A DNA stretch of 64,000 nt. Origin: Planctomycetota bacterium. GTDB lineage: Bacteria; Planctomycetota; UBA1135; GCA-002686595. Positions 1 through 7,682 of the stretch are shown here, piece after piece; within the stretch, counting starts at the first letter, position 1; each line of letters opens with the position of its first letter. Where the stretch lies: assembly GCA_016779205.1 (NCBI GenBank), contig JADHOC010000005.1:62001-126000 (forward strand). Direction: 5' to 3'. The translations under genes were made by a program, and so were the position numbers. The notes beneath the pieces were generated by a model. The model did no database searches. It saw only the letters and a program-made list of their open reading frames with translations, and was not told where the DNA came from.

Positions 1-730
1 CCAGCTCCTCGACGTTGTCAGGAAGCGACGGCACCCACTCCCATCCGCCGGCGCGCTCCAGCCAGGTCGCGTTCCACTCGTTCACCCAGCTCGGGAGCGA
101 GTCCGCGTACCAGGTCGAGGTCACGAAGCCCGCGCCCAGCTTGTCCCACCAGAGGACGGAGCCGTTCGACCGCCCCCCCATGCCGATGGCAGCCCGGTCC
201 TTCGCGGACACCGAGGCCACCTTGGCGCCCGGGATCTGGGCCTGGAGGTACTCGCCGAGGGTCGGGCGAGCCAGGTTTCGAGGGGAGCGCCGCCCCTGCC
301 CGGCGCCCGCGCCGGTCTTCGGGGCCTCGACCCGGCCGTTGGAGGTCATCGAGGCCACCGCTTCGTCCTCCACGCAGTACTGGAATCGCCCGGCCTCCCG
401 GTCGAAGAAGCCGTTCCCCACGATCCCGTGGCTCCTGGGCAGGCAGCCGGTCGAGAGCGTCGTGTGCCCCGCCCCCGTCTCGGTCCGCGCGTAGTCGAGG
501 GTCGCGGCGTCGAAGACCGTCCCCTCCTCGAGGAGGCGCGCGAAGCCCCCCGTGAACGCCGGCCTCAACCGCGTGAGCTGCTCCGGGATCATCTGATCAA
601 CGGACAGCAGGACGACCAGGCGGGGGCGCGCCAGGGCGCCCTCGTCCGCTTCCTGGCCCACCGGGGCGGAGAGGGGCAGAGGGGCGAAGGAAGCGGTCGC
701 CGCGAGGCTCAGGCTGAGGAGAGGGATCAC
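1..730 (-). CDS. PafA-like alkaline phosphatase family protein (partial, C-terminus beyond left edge)
   Basis: Only the first ~243 residues are in the window. I chose the GTG at 730 because an in-frame TAG lies ten codons upstream and no other start codon intervenes. A hydrophobic signal peptide (about residues 2-22) suggests export. Visible motifs match the PafA/type I phosphodiesterase fold: SVDQM (metal-binding Asp), TETGAGHTTLSTG (second Thr the likely nucleophile), SHGIVGNGFF (Asn of the active site) and SVSAKDR (Lys and Arg that bind the phosphate in PafA). In that family the enzyme is a periplasmic Zn phosphatase that hydrolyses phosphomonoesters. The Lys-x-Arg pair favours a monoesterase over a nucleotide pyrophosphatase. 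The rest of the metal site lies off the edge. It is transcribed away from the riboswitch region. Confidence 0.85.
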   Translation of the reverse strand, partial: MIPLLSLSLAATASFAPLPLSAPVGQEADEGALARPRLVVLLSVDQMIPEQLTRLRPAFTGGFARLLEEGTVFDAATLDYARTETGAGHTTLSTGCLPRSHGIVGNGFFDREAGRFQYCVEDEAVASMTSNGRVEAPKTGAGAGQGRRSPRNLARPTLGEYLQAQIPGAKVASVSAKDRAAIGMGGRSNGSVLWWDKLGAGFVTSTWYADSLPSWVNEWNATWLERAGGWEWVPSLPDNVEEL

Positions 731-902
731 GATCGGAGGGAGGTCGGAGGGACAGCGCTAGGGGGGGCGAGATTGTGCTTCGCACACGGCCAGGCCCCAA
801 TCTCAGCGGAGCGTGGAGGCCTACCTTGCTCTGTAAGCCCCTGCCAGTCAGGTACATGTGAGCGGCTGGAAAACGTTTCCAGGCCCAATCCCGGGCCTCC
901 AT

Positions 903-930
903 TTGCCAAATGCAATTTCCTGGCTATCCT
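903..930 (+). promoter_or_regulatory. Sigma70-type promoter of the riboswitch RNA
   Basis: TTGCCA at 903-908 (5 of 6 match to the -35 consensus) and TATCCT at 925-930 (4 of 6 match to the -10), separated by 16 bp. Transcription would begin near 937, a few bases before helix P1 of the riboswitch at 944. That position is what makes the promoter call credible. Confidence 0.6.
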
Positions 931-943
931 GTGGGGCTCCAAA

Positions 944-1030
944 GGCGACACGACAAAGGCAAACCGGACGCGAGTCCGGGACGCAAAGCCACGGGCCCCT
1001 CGCGGGCAGCCGAGCTTCCGAATGTCGACC
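944..1030 (+). promoter_or_regulatory. Cyclic di-GMP-I (GEMM-I) riboswitch aptamer
   Basis: Helix P1 is GGCGACA (944-950) paired with TGTCGACC (1023-1030) with one bulged A. The conserved GGCAAACC (958-965) opens a hairpin with stem CCGGAC/GTCCGG (964-969 with 974-979) and a GCGA (GNRA) tetraloop. Then comes the conserved GGGACGCAAAGCC (978-990), and the 3' part GCAGCCGAGCTTCCG (1006-1020) matches the family end. By alignment to the V. cholerae Vc2 aptamer, G958 corresponds to G20, G959-C984 and C960-G983 to the pocket pairs, and A985 to the intercalating A47. A G at position 20 favours c-di-GMP over cGAMP, whose riboswitches carry A there. No terminator with a T-tract or ribosome binding site is obvious just downstream, so the expression platform is unknown. 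Confidence 0.92.
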
Positions 1031-1643
1031 GCCCGACCCTTCGGGATCGTCGTCCGAGGAGCGCCGCGGAACCCGCAACGGTTTCGCCTCGGACTGAGGA
1101 CCGCGGGTCGGATGGGAACAACCGTTCCTCATCTGCCCTGCCGGACCGGGGTCGGCTCCGGCCGGCCCCGGGACGGTTTTCCTCCGCGTCGAGGCCGAGA
1201 CCGCCAGGGAGCCGCCAGATCCACCAGCTCCCATGCCTCGTCACAACGACTCTCCGTCTCAGCCGCGCCTCTCCCTGGGGCAGGCACGCGTTGCGTCGTG
1301 GGGAGGGCTCCATGGGGACCGCGCAGGATCAAGAGACCTCTCGTCGCTCGACGGCTTCGGCCAGGGGCGACGTGGGCTGGAGGGCGAACGTGTGGGGACA
1401 CGGACGCCCTCTGCGAGGAGGAGCGGATCCCGGGCCGCCGTGGGGACGGCGAGTTCGGGTGTCGTGTTTAAGGAATCGTGCGACGTCGGGAGGTTGGGGA
1501 CCCTTCCGTCGCATCCGCACCTCGGTCCGGCGGTTTCCGTCGTTCGGGACGCAAGGGGGTCGGACGTGATCTGATCGCGCCCGATTGCGTTCCCGGAGAG
1601 CCTTCTTGGCTCGAGGCCGGGAGTCCTGGGAGGGCTCGGATCC

Positions 1644-1663
1644 GAGAGGGTCCGGGCCCTCTC
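1644..1663. terminator. Hairpin after sigma factor stop codon
   Basis: GAGAGGG (1644-1650) pairs with CCCTCTC (1657-1663) around a 6-nt loop. On the plus strand it is followed by TCTTTC, and on the minus strand it lies 25 nt past the sigma factor stop. It could end transcripts from either side; the T-tract is poor. Confidence 0.4.
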
Positions 1664-1688
1664 TCTTTCGACCAGGCGCCGCGAGGCG

Positions 1689-2534
1689 TCAGACGAGCGT
1701 GTCGGCCTCGTGCGCGCTGAAGCGGTCCTGGAGACGCTCGATGAGCCGAGTGTGGATCTTGCAGACCCGCGACTCCGAGAGCCCGGTGAGGTCACCGATC
1801 TCACGCATGGGAAGCTCTTCCCAGTACTTCAGGTACACGATGCGACGCTCCTGATCCGACATGCGCTGGGAGACCAGCTTCATCAGCTCGTCCCGCGACA
1901 GCCGGTCGCCAGGGGCGTCCACGCCGTGGTCCTGCACGATGTCGAGGGGGCTGGCCCCGCTCCCATCCTCTCCGCCGTCGTCCGCGGGCATGGAACCACT
2001 GGGGGTCCCCGGGAGGCCGACGCCGAAGGTCTGCTGGTAGACGTCGAGGTCGAAGCCCATGGCCGAGGCGACCTCGCTGTCGTTGGGGTTCCTCCCCCAC
2101 TCGCGGCGGAGCTGCTCGACCGTCCGCTTCTGCTGTTCGATCTTCTGGCGCCACGGGCGGGGGAGCCAGTCCTGGGAGCGCAGCTCATCCAGCAGCGCCC
2201 CCTTCACCCGGAGCTCACAGTAGGACTCAAAGCGCACCCCCCGCTCCGGGTCGAAGCCCTTCACCGCGCTGATGAGGCCCACGTTGCCGGCGGTCATGAG
2301 GTCGCCGCGGTCCACCGTCCGAGGAAGCCGTGCGCCGAAGCGGCGGACGATCTGCTTGATGAGCGGCTGGTAGTGCTCGACGAGCGCGTTCCGGGTGTCG
2401 TCGCCAGGCTCGGCCCGGAAGGCGGCCCACAGGACGTCGATCATCTCGGCCTCGGCACCCGCGGGGGACGCGCTGCTGCCAGGCATCCCGGGGGACGATC
2501 CAGGTTCAGAGGTGGGGTCGGATTGGGGCGCCAA
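1689..2534 (-). CDS. RNA polymerase sigma factor, FliA/WhiG (sigma-28) type
   Basis: Directs RNA polymerase to an alternative set of promoters. Of 281 residues, region 2 sits at about 50-125 (YQPLIKQIVRRF, then DLMTAGNVGLISAVKGFDP and FESYCELRVKGALLDELR), the typical FliA/WhiG form with R-x-KGA-x-DELR. Region 3 follows (about 125-165), and region 4 is at the C-terminus with the helix-turn-helix MREIGDLTGLSESRVCKIH. There is an acidic Gly/Asp insertion between regions 3 and 4 (about 176-200). The longest frame starts at a TTG (2534). ATG codons at residues 17 and 31 are alternative starts, and residue 31 is where homology would begin. No flagellar genes are nearby, so a WhiG-like, non-motility role is possible. 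Confidence 0.9.
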   Translation of the reverse strand: MAPQSDPTSEPGSSPGMPGSSASPAGAEAEMIDVLWAAFRAEPGDDTRNALVEHYQPLIKQIVRRFGARLPRTVDRGDLMTAGNVGLISAVKGFDPERGVRFESYCELRVKGALLDELRSQDWLPRPWRQKIEQQKRTVEQLRREWGRNPNDSEVASAMGFDLDVYQQTFGVGLPGTPSGSMPADDGGEDGSGASPLDIVQDHGVDAPGDRLSRDELMKLVSQRMSDQERRIVYLKYWEELPMREIGDLTGLSESRVCKIHTRLIERLQDRFSAHEADTLV

Positions 2535-2846
2535 GTCGAGTGATATACGGGTTCGAAGAGGTCACCGGGCGGTCCGCCGTATCGCCGAGCGAAGGCTCGA
2601 GGTGCACTCTCTGAGTAGTAGGTACCGATACGAGACCAGCCCGTTCAACAGTTCCTCTGCCAGCGCCCCCGAGTGCGTCATCTCGGCCCGATGCCCCCCC
2701 ACCCCGAAACGCTCGCAATTGGCTCCTAGCACCCCGATGGGGCCGTTTCGCCCGCCCGCAGCCCTCCCTCGAGGGCGCGCATTTTTTTTGGTTTGAAAAC
2801 GGTCCGTGGGCGGCCTCGCGTCCCGCCGACGGCACGCCTGAAGGGC
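2535..2846. other. Intergenic region upstream of sigma factor; possible plus-strand small RNA
   Basis: 312 bases between ybeY and the sigma factor gene, with no supported gene. The sigma factor promoter should lie here on the minus strand; TATATC at 2542-2547 is a possible -10 but would leave almost no leader for the TTG start. On the plus strand TTGGGG (2523-2528) and TATACG (2544-2549) form a weak promoter pair with a 15-bp spacer. A clear intrinsic terminator lies at 2761-2789, so a transcript of roughly 230 nt could exist. Confidence 0.35.
2761..2789 (+). terminator. Intrinsic terminator on the plus strand
   Basis: GCCCTC (2761-2766), loop CCTC, GAGGGC (2771-2776), then GCGCA and eight T residues (2782-2789). 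It faces the plus strand, where no protein gene is seen upstream. It cannot serve the minus-strand genes, which would read the T-tract as A residues. Confidence 0.55.
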
Positions 2847-3314
2847 TCAGACTTCGTGCTCGCCGAGGTCCTCGTCGTAGCCGAGGCGCTCCATGACCAC
2901 CGCCTCCGCCGACCGCATGGCGGCGCGCTCCTCGGGCTCGTGATCGTCGAAGCCGACGAGGTGAAGGGCGCCGTGCACCACGTAGAGCGCCTGCTCCCTC
3001 TCCACCGAGGCACCCCGCGCCGCCGCGACCTCTCGGGCCCGCTCCACGCTCACGTAGATCTCCCCGTCCGGGCCGTGCTCATCCGGCACGCCGTCGTCCC
3101 TCAGGTCGAAGGTGATCACGTCCGTGCGGGTCGGGTCGCCCAGGAACTGGCCGTGGAGCCGGGCGAGCTCCGCGTCATCCACGAAGATGACGTCCACGCG
3201 GAGCTCCGGCTCCCCCCCGTGGGCGAGGGCCGCCCCGAGGGCGGCCAGCGCGCCGGACTCGCCAAGCTCCCCGGGGACCTCGGGCACCGTCCAGACGACG
3301 GACCCCTCGGTCAC
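2847..3314 (-). CDS. ybeY: Endoribonuclease YbeY
   Basis: Single-strand endoribonuclease needed in many bacteria for 16S rRNA 3'-end maturation and 70S quality control; zinc-dependent and cytoplasmic. The 155-residue length is normal. The family signature is seen as [19 protein letters not shown] in the middle and the zinc motif [12 protein letters not shown] near residue 114. The usual motif is H-x3-H-x5-H (HGxLHLxGYDH); here there is one extra Asp before the third His. The ATG overlaps the phoH stop codon by 4 bp, and the phoH-ybeY order is the classic one. It is the last gene of the purA-uppS-cdsA-phoH-ybeY operon. Confidence 0.93.
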   Translation of the reverse strand: MTEGSVVWTVPEVPGELGESGALAALGAALAHGGEPELRVDVIFVDDAELARLHGQFLGDPTRTDVITFDLRDDGVPDEHGPDGEIYVSVERAREVAAARGASVEREQALYVVHGALHLVGFDDHEPEERAAMRSAEAVVMERLGYDEDLGEHEV

Positions 3315-4405
3315 TCGGCGGCCCCCCCGGAGGCGCCTTCCGCGGAGTCGTCCGCACGGCCCTCACCGGGGGCGGCGCCGCGGTCCCGGCCGTCGCGGTC
3401 ATAGGCCCGGACGATCTGCGCCACCAGCGGGTGCCGCACCACGTCCGCCGCCTCGAACTCGATGAAGCCCACGCCCTCGAAGCCCCGGAGGCGCCGCGCG
3501 CCGTCCACGAGTCCGCTCCGCTGGTTCCGCGGGAGGTCGTTCTGCGAGGGGTCGCCGGTCACGACCATGCTCGAGCCCTCCCCGAGCCGCGTCAGGAACA
3601 TCTTCATCTGCGAGGCCGTGGTGTTCTGCCCCTCATCGAGGATCACGAAGGCGTTCGAGAGCGTGCGGCCGCGCATGTACGCGAGGGGCGCGATCTCGAT
3701 GATGCCCGCCTCCTCCATGCGCGCGAGGTCGTCGGCCTCGATCATGTCCCGCAGGGCGTCGTAGATCGGCCGCAGGTAGGGGTTGAGCTTTTGCTGCAGG
3801 TCCCCAGGGAGGAAGCCGAGGTGCTCCCCGGCCTCGACCACGGGGCGCGTGATGATCAGGCGCCGGACCTTGCCGCGACGGAGCCGCTGGACCGCAGCAG
3901 CCACCGCCAGGTAGGTCTTCCCGGTTCCCGCGGGGCCCAAGCCGAAGACGAGGTCATTCTTCTCGATGGCCTCGAAGTAGCGCCGCTGGTTCTCGCTGCG
4001 GGGCTCGACGGGTCGCGGGCGGAAGCGCACGACCGCGGGGCGGTGGGAGCCGCCCCAGCGGGAGCCGGAGCCCGCAGGCCCGGCGCCGCCCGAGTCCTTG
4101 GCGCCGCCGCGGCGCTCGCCGCCCACCGTCGCCGTCTCGGTCGTCACGGGGGCCCGATCCAGGAGGATGCCCTCGATCTCCCGGACGCTCATGTCTCGGC
4201 CCTTACGAGCCTTGCCGAGCAGGTGCTCGATCCGCTCGGAGGCGGCACGGATCCCGCCGTCGGCCCCCTTGAGGCGGAGGTTCCCCGCGCGAGCGTAGAT
4301 CTCGATGTCGAGATCCTGCCGGAGCAGGCGGGCGTACCGGTCGTAGGGACCGAGGACGAGGATCGCTTCCTCGTGGGAGCGCAGGGGGATGGTGAGTTCG
4401 GGCAA
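3311..4405 (-). CDS. phoH: PhoH family ATPase (KH-PhoH)
   Basis: PhoH-type P-loop ATPase, thought to act with YbeY in RNA metabolism. A longer frame opens upstream inside cdsA, but its first 58 residues look non-coding. The protein sense begins with [14 protein letters not shown], so I chose the TTG at 4405, 13 bp after the cdsA stop. This gives 364 residues. A KH-like N-terminal domain ([12 protein letters not shown], about 36-47) is followed by a Gly/Arg-rich linker (about 90-135), Walker A GPAGTGKT (157-164), Walker [12 protein letters not shown] and the PhoH motif [10 protein letters not shown]. The C-terminus is also Asp/Gly/Arg-rich. It overlaps ybeY by 4 bp. Confidence 0.9.
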   Translation of the reverse strand: MPELTIPLRSHEEAILVLGPYDRYARLLRQDLDIEIYARAGNLRLKGADGGIRAASERIEHLLGKARKGRDMSVREIEGILLDRAPVTTETATVGGERRGGAKDSGGAGPAGSGSRWGGSHRPAVVRFRPRPVEPRSENQRRYFEAIEKNDLVFGLGPAGTGKTYLAVAAAVQRLRRGKVRRLIITRPVVEAGEHLGFLPGDLQQKLNPYLRPIYDALRDMIEADDLARMEEAGIIEIAPLAYMRGRTLSNAFVILDEGQNTTASQMKMFLTRLGEGSSMVVTGDPSQNDLPRNQRSGLVDGARRLRGFEGVGFIEFEAADVVRHPLVAQIVRAYDRDGRDRGAAPGEGRADDSAEGASGGAAE

Positions 4406-4418
4406 GGTGCAGAGACCG

Positions 4419-5339
4419 TCAGGAGGGCAGCTCGAAGAGGAGCGGCCAGAGGAACGCGACGAGGGGCGCTGAGAGCAGGAGGCTGTCGACCAGGTCGAGC
4501 ATGCCGCCGGAGGGGCCGAAGGTGGTGCCGGAGTCCTTGACCTGAGCCCGGCGCTTGAAGCCGCTCTCCATGAGGTCACCAGCCTGCGCGGTGATGTTCA
4601 CCACCAGCCCGAGCGCGACACCGGACAGGACTCCGAAGCGCGCACCCTCGAGCGCGCCGAAGAGCACGAAGCCAGCCCCCGCGCCGATACCCACGAGCAG
4701 CGACGCCACGCAGCCCGCCACGGTCTTGCCGGGGCTGAGGTTGGGGAAGGGGTGGCGCTTCCCCATGGTGCTGCCGACGTAGTAGCCGGCGATGTCGCCG
4801 ATCTTGGCCAGCACGAGGTAGACGGCCAGACCTCCGGCACCGCCAACGAGCCGGATGGGAACGAGGGCCAGCAAGGGCAGGGCCACGAGGAACACGAGCC
4901 CCCCGAACCCCGGCCGCTCGCCGAGGCGCCAGAGGAGCTGCCCCTTGGTGACGGCCGCGGCGCTCCGGACGACGAGCGCGACCACCGCGCTGTAGAGGAG
5001 GGCCAGCCCCAGGCCTTGCGCGAGCGCCTGCTCCGCGTCCGGGAGCGCCAGCACGTCTCGAGCGATGAAGTTCGAGTGGATCTCCCATGCGCCGTAGGCG
5101 ACCGCCGCGACGGCCCCGACGGTGGCAGGCGCCCCGCCGAAGATCTTCATCCGCGCGGCCTCGAGGATGGACCACAGGGAGAGGACGACGGCGAACCCGA
5201 GGGTCAGCGTCACTCCTGCGGGCAGGGAGGCGGCCCAGAGCAGGCCCGCGACCGAGATGGCCAGGGTCCCCCCGACCTTGGTCCGCAGGATCAGCTTGGC
5301 TCGCTTCGCGGCGGCGGGGTCGACGGCCGGCTCGCTCAC
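4419..5339 (-). CDS. cdsA: Phosphatidate cytidylyltransferase
   Basis: Makes CDP-diacylglycerol from phosphatidate and CTP at the inner membrane, the entry step to phospholipids. Of 306 residues, most form about eight hydrophobic segments. The C-terminal signature is present as [28 protein letters not shown] and [15 protein letters not shown]. The textbook form PGHGGxxDRxDS is altered here (Ser for His, Leu for Arg), a change also found in some planctomycete-like CdsA proteins as far as I recall. The ATG overlaps the uppS stop by 4 bp (ATGA), showing translational coupling. Pairing with uppS is the usual bacterial gene order. Confidence 0.92.
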   Translation of the reverse strand: MSEPAVDPAAAKRAKLILRTKVGGTLAISVAGLLWAASLPAGVTLTLGFAVVLSLWSILEAARMKIFGGAPATVGAVAAVAYGAWEIHSNFIARDVLALPDAEQALAQGLGLALLYSAVVALVVRSAAAVTKGQLLWRLGERPGFGGLVFLVALPLLALVPIRLVGGAGGLAVYLVLAKIGDIAGYYVGSTMGKRHPFPNLSPGKTVAGCVASLLVGIGAGAGFVLFGALEGARFGVLSGVALGLVVNITAQAGDLMESGFKRRAQVKDSGTTFGPSGGMLDLVDSLLLSAPLVAFLWPLLFELPS

Positions 5340-6211
5340 GCCCCCCCCTCGCTGTGCTCGGGGCTGCCCTCAAGCTCGAGGACATCCTCGAGGCCCTCGA
5401 GGTCGGCCTGCTCCTCGGCCTCCGCCGGGAGCGCGCCGAACTTGCGCTTCCGCGCGGCGAAGGCGCGGAGCGCCTCTTCGAACTGCGGCCGCCGGAAGTC
5501 GGGCCAGCAGTCCTCCGTGACGTAGAACTCGGCGTAGGACGCCTGCCAGAGCAGGAAGTTGGAGAGCCGCATCTCACCCGCGGTGCGGATGATCAGGTCG
5601 GGGTCCCCGGTACCCGGGTCGTAGAGGTACTCGCGGAGGGTCTCCTCGTCGACCTCGTCGGGTCGACGGCGGCCCGCCGCCACATCCTCACTGAAGGACC
5701 GCAGCGCGTCGGCGACCTCGGTGCGCCCCCCGTAGGAGAGGGCCAACCGCAGGACCATGCCGGTGTTGCCCGCCGTCTTCTCCATGGTCTCCCGCAGCGC
5801 CCGCTGGGCGTACTCGGGGAGGTCCGTGAGCCGGCCGATCGCCACGAGGCGGATGCCGTTTTCCATCAGGGTCCGGAGCTCGCGGCGCAGGTAGAGGCGC
5901 AGGAGCCGCATGAGCGTGGAGACCTCGAAGTCCGGCCGCTTCCAGTTCTCCCGCGAGAAGGCGTACAGCGTCAGGCTCTTGCACCCGAGCTCGGCGGCAA
6001 TGGTCGTGATGGCGCGCACCGACTCGGTGCCCTCCTTGTGGCCGCGGACACGGACCCACCCGCGCTCCTGGGCCCAGCGGCCGTTGCCATCCATGATGAT
6101 GGCGACGTGGTCGGGGAAGACCCCCCCGAGCGACTCGCGAAAGGCGAGAGCCTCAGGCGTCGGCTCCGGCGGCCCGGTGGCCCCGTCGTGCCCTCCACTC
6201 CACGGGCTCAC
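5336..6211 (-). CDS. uppS: Isoprenyl transferase (undecaprenyl diphosphate synthase)
   Basis: Cis-prenyltransferase that adds isopentenyl units to farnesyl diphosphate, giving the undecaprenyl carrier for cell-wall and O-antigen sugars. The N-terminal catalytic motif HVAIIMDGNGRWA (about 35-47, catalytic Asp41) and RGHKEGTESVR are intact. So are ALSYGGRTEV and the C-terminal RTAGEMRLSNFLLWQASYAE with the conserved Arg, Ser and Trp. The 291-residue length exceeds the usual ~250 because of a short N-terminal lead (about 34 residues) and an acidic tail. It overlaps purA and cdsA by 4 bp each. Confidence 0.93.
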   Translation of the reverse strand: MSPWSGGHDGATGPPEPTPEALAFRESLGGVFPDHVAIIMDGNGRWAQERGWVRVRGHKEGTESVRAITTIAAELGCKSLTLYAFSRENWKRPDFEVSTLMRLLRLYLRRELRTLMENGIRLVAIGRLTDLPEYAQRALRETMEKTAGNTGMVLRLALSYGGRTEVADALRSFSEDVAAGRRRPDEVDEETLREYLYDPGTGDPDLIIRTAGEMRLSNFLLWQASYAEFYVTEDCWPDFRRPQFEEALRAFAARKRKFGALPAEAEEQADLEGLEDVLELEGSPEHSEGGA

Positions 6212-7545
6212 GACAGCGCTCCCTCCGGGGTGGGGTCCGGTGCCTGCCAGTCGGCACTGAAGATCGGTGCGCGGTCAATCACCGCGTCGCGCTCCGCCCC
6301 CACCGACACCATGACGATGGGGGTCGCGACCAGCTCCTCGATCCGCTCCACGTACCGGCGCGCCGCCGCGGGCAGGGCGTCGAAGGTCCGCGCGGAGGCC
6401 GCGTCCTCGGACCAACCAGGCAGCGTCTCGGTCACGAGCTCGACCCCGTCGAGGGTCGGGAGGTGCGCGGGGTACTCGCTGTACGTCTCGCCGCCGACCC
6501 GGTAGGCCGTCACGACCTCGAGGTCGCCGAGCCCCGAGAGCACGTCGAGCTTGGTCATGATCCACCCGGCGGCGCCTGCGAGGTCGAGGCAGTAGCGCAC
6601 CGCCACCGCGTCGAAGTACCCGGCGCGACGGGGCCGACCGGTGGTCGTGCCGTACTCGTGTCCGGCCGCCCTCAGCTCATCCGCCTGCTCGCCGAACATC
6701 TCGCTGGGGAAGGGTCCCTCGCCCACTCGCGTGCAGTACGCCTTGGCGATCCCGATGGAGCGCCCCACCGCGCTCGGGGGCACGCCGGCGCCGGAGGGGA
6801 TCCCGCCGGGGCCGGTGTTCGAGGAGGTCACGAACGGGTAGGTGCCGTGGTCGATGTCAAGCATCACGCCCTGGGCACCCTCGAAGAGGATGCGCCGACC
6901 CTCACGGTGGGCCTTCCTCAGCTCGGCGCCGGTGTCGGCCACGAAGGGCGCGAGACGGGCACCGACCTCGACGTAGCGCTGGACGATGGCCTCGACATCG
7001 AGGGGCTCCTCGTCGTGGACCCTCTCGATCACCGCGTTCTTCTCCGCGAGGTTCGCGCGCAGGCGCTCAGCGCAGCGCTCGGCGTCCAACAGGTCGCAGA
7101 TCCGGAGCCCGGTCCGGGAGGCCTTGTCCGAGTAGGCCGGGCCGATTCCGCGGCCGGTGGTGCCGATCCGGCCGTCGCCCTTCCAGCGCTCCGAGAGGCC
7201 GTCGATGCGCTTGTGCTGCTCGAAGATGACGTGGGCGTTGGCGGCGATCCGCAGCCGTTCCGGGCCGACCTTGACGCCGCGCTCCTCCAGTCCGTCGATC
7301 TCCTCAAGGAGCTTGATCGGGTCGATCGCCACGCCCGTGGCGATCACGTTCACCTTGCCCTCGTGAAGGATGCCCGAGGGGATCAGGTGGAGGACCCACT
7401 TGACCCCGTCCACGACCACGGTGTGCCCCGCGTTGGCGCCCCCCTGATAACGGACCACGACATCGACGCGGTCGCTGAGTAGATCGATGATCTTCCCCTT
7501 TCCCTCGTCGCCCCACTGGGCTCCAAAGACACTGAGAGAAGGCAT
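6208..7545 (-). CDS. purA: Adenylosuccinate synthetase
   Basis: GTP-dependent ligation of IMP and aspartate to adenylosuccinate, the first committed step to AMP. The 445 residues match the family length. The N-terminus has VFGAQWGDEGKGK (catalytic Asp13) and GGANAGHTV (catalytic His41). GTTGRGIGPAYSDKASR, EGAQGVMLDIDHGTYPFVTSSN and the C-terminal GxERD region (SVGAERDAVI) are all present. It is the first gene of a five-gene operon with 4-bp overlaps, an unusual grouping of purine, lipid-carrier, phospholipid and RNA-processing genes that suggests growth-linked control. No clear promoter was found in the 137-bp gap upstream. Confidence 0.96.
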   Translation of the reverse strand: MPSLSVFGAQWGDEGKGKIIDLLSDRVDVVVRYQGGANAGHTVVVDGVKWVLHLIPSGILHEGKVNVIATGVAIDPIKLLEEIDGLEERGVKVGPERLRIAANAHVIFEQHKRIDGLSERWKGDGRIGTTGRGIGPAYSDKASRTGLRICDLLDAERCAERLRANLAEKNAVIERVHDEEPLDVEAIVQRYVEVGARLAPFVADTGAELRKAHREGRRILFEGAQGVMLDIDHGTYPFVTSSNTGPGGIPSGAGVPPSAVGRSIGIAKAYCTRVGEGPFPSEMFGEQADELRAAGHEYGTTTGRPRRAGYFDAVAVRYCLDLAGAAGWIMTKLDVLSGLGDLEVVTAYRVGGETYSEYPAHLPTLDGVELVTETLPGWSEDAASARTFDALPAAARRYVERIEELVATPIVMVSVGAERDAVIDRAPIFSADWQAPDPTPEGALS

Positions 7546-7682
7546 GGGCTGGTCGGGTCAGAGACCGGGCAGAGGTGAAGGAAAGGGGGTGCGACCCCTT
7601 GGATGGCCGGGGGCCACACGAGCTTGGCCGAGATGATAGCGGCCCCGCCTGCCCCGCTCCCCCTGGAACCGCTGAACCGGCC

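Larger units (their letters stand above)
731..1688. other. Long non-coding region between phosphatase and sigma factor genes
   Basis: About 960 bases with no convincing gene. Open frames here lack the strong third-position GC bias of the neighbours, have no recognisable protein motifs and no ribosome binding sites. It holds, on the plus strand, a promoter (903-930) and a c-di-GMP-I riboswitch (944-1030), then a small UUCG-type hairpin (about 1034-1049), then about 600 nt without a clear feature, and a hairpin at 1644-1663 next to the sigma factor stop codon. Confidence 0.7.

Noticed and set aside
1233..1574. Open frame of 113 codons on the plus strand after the riboswitch
   Set aside because: Considered as the riboswitch target. 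Codon third positions lack the GC bias of real genes here, no ribosome binding site precedes it and no motif is seen.
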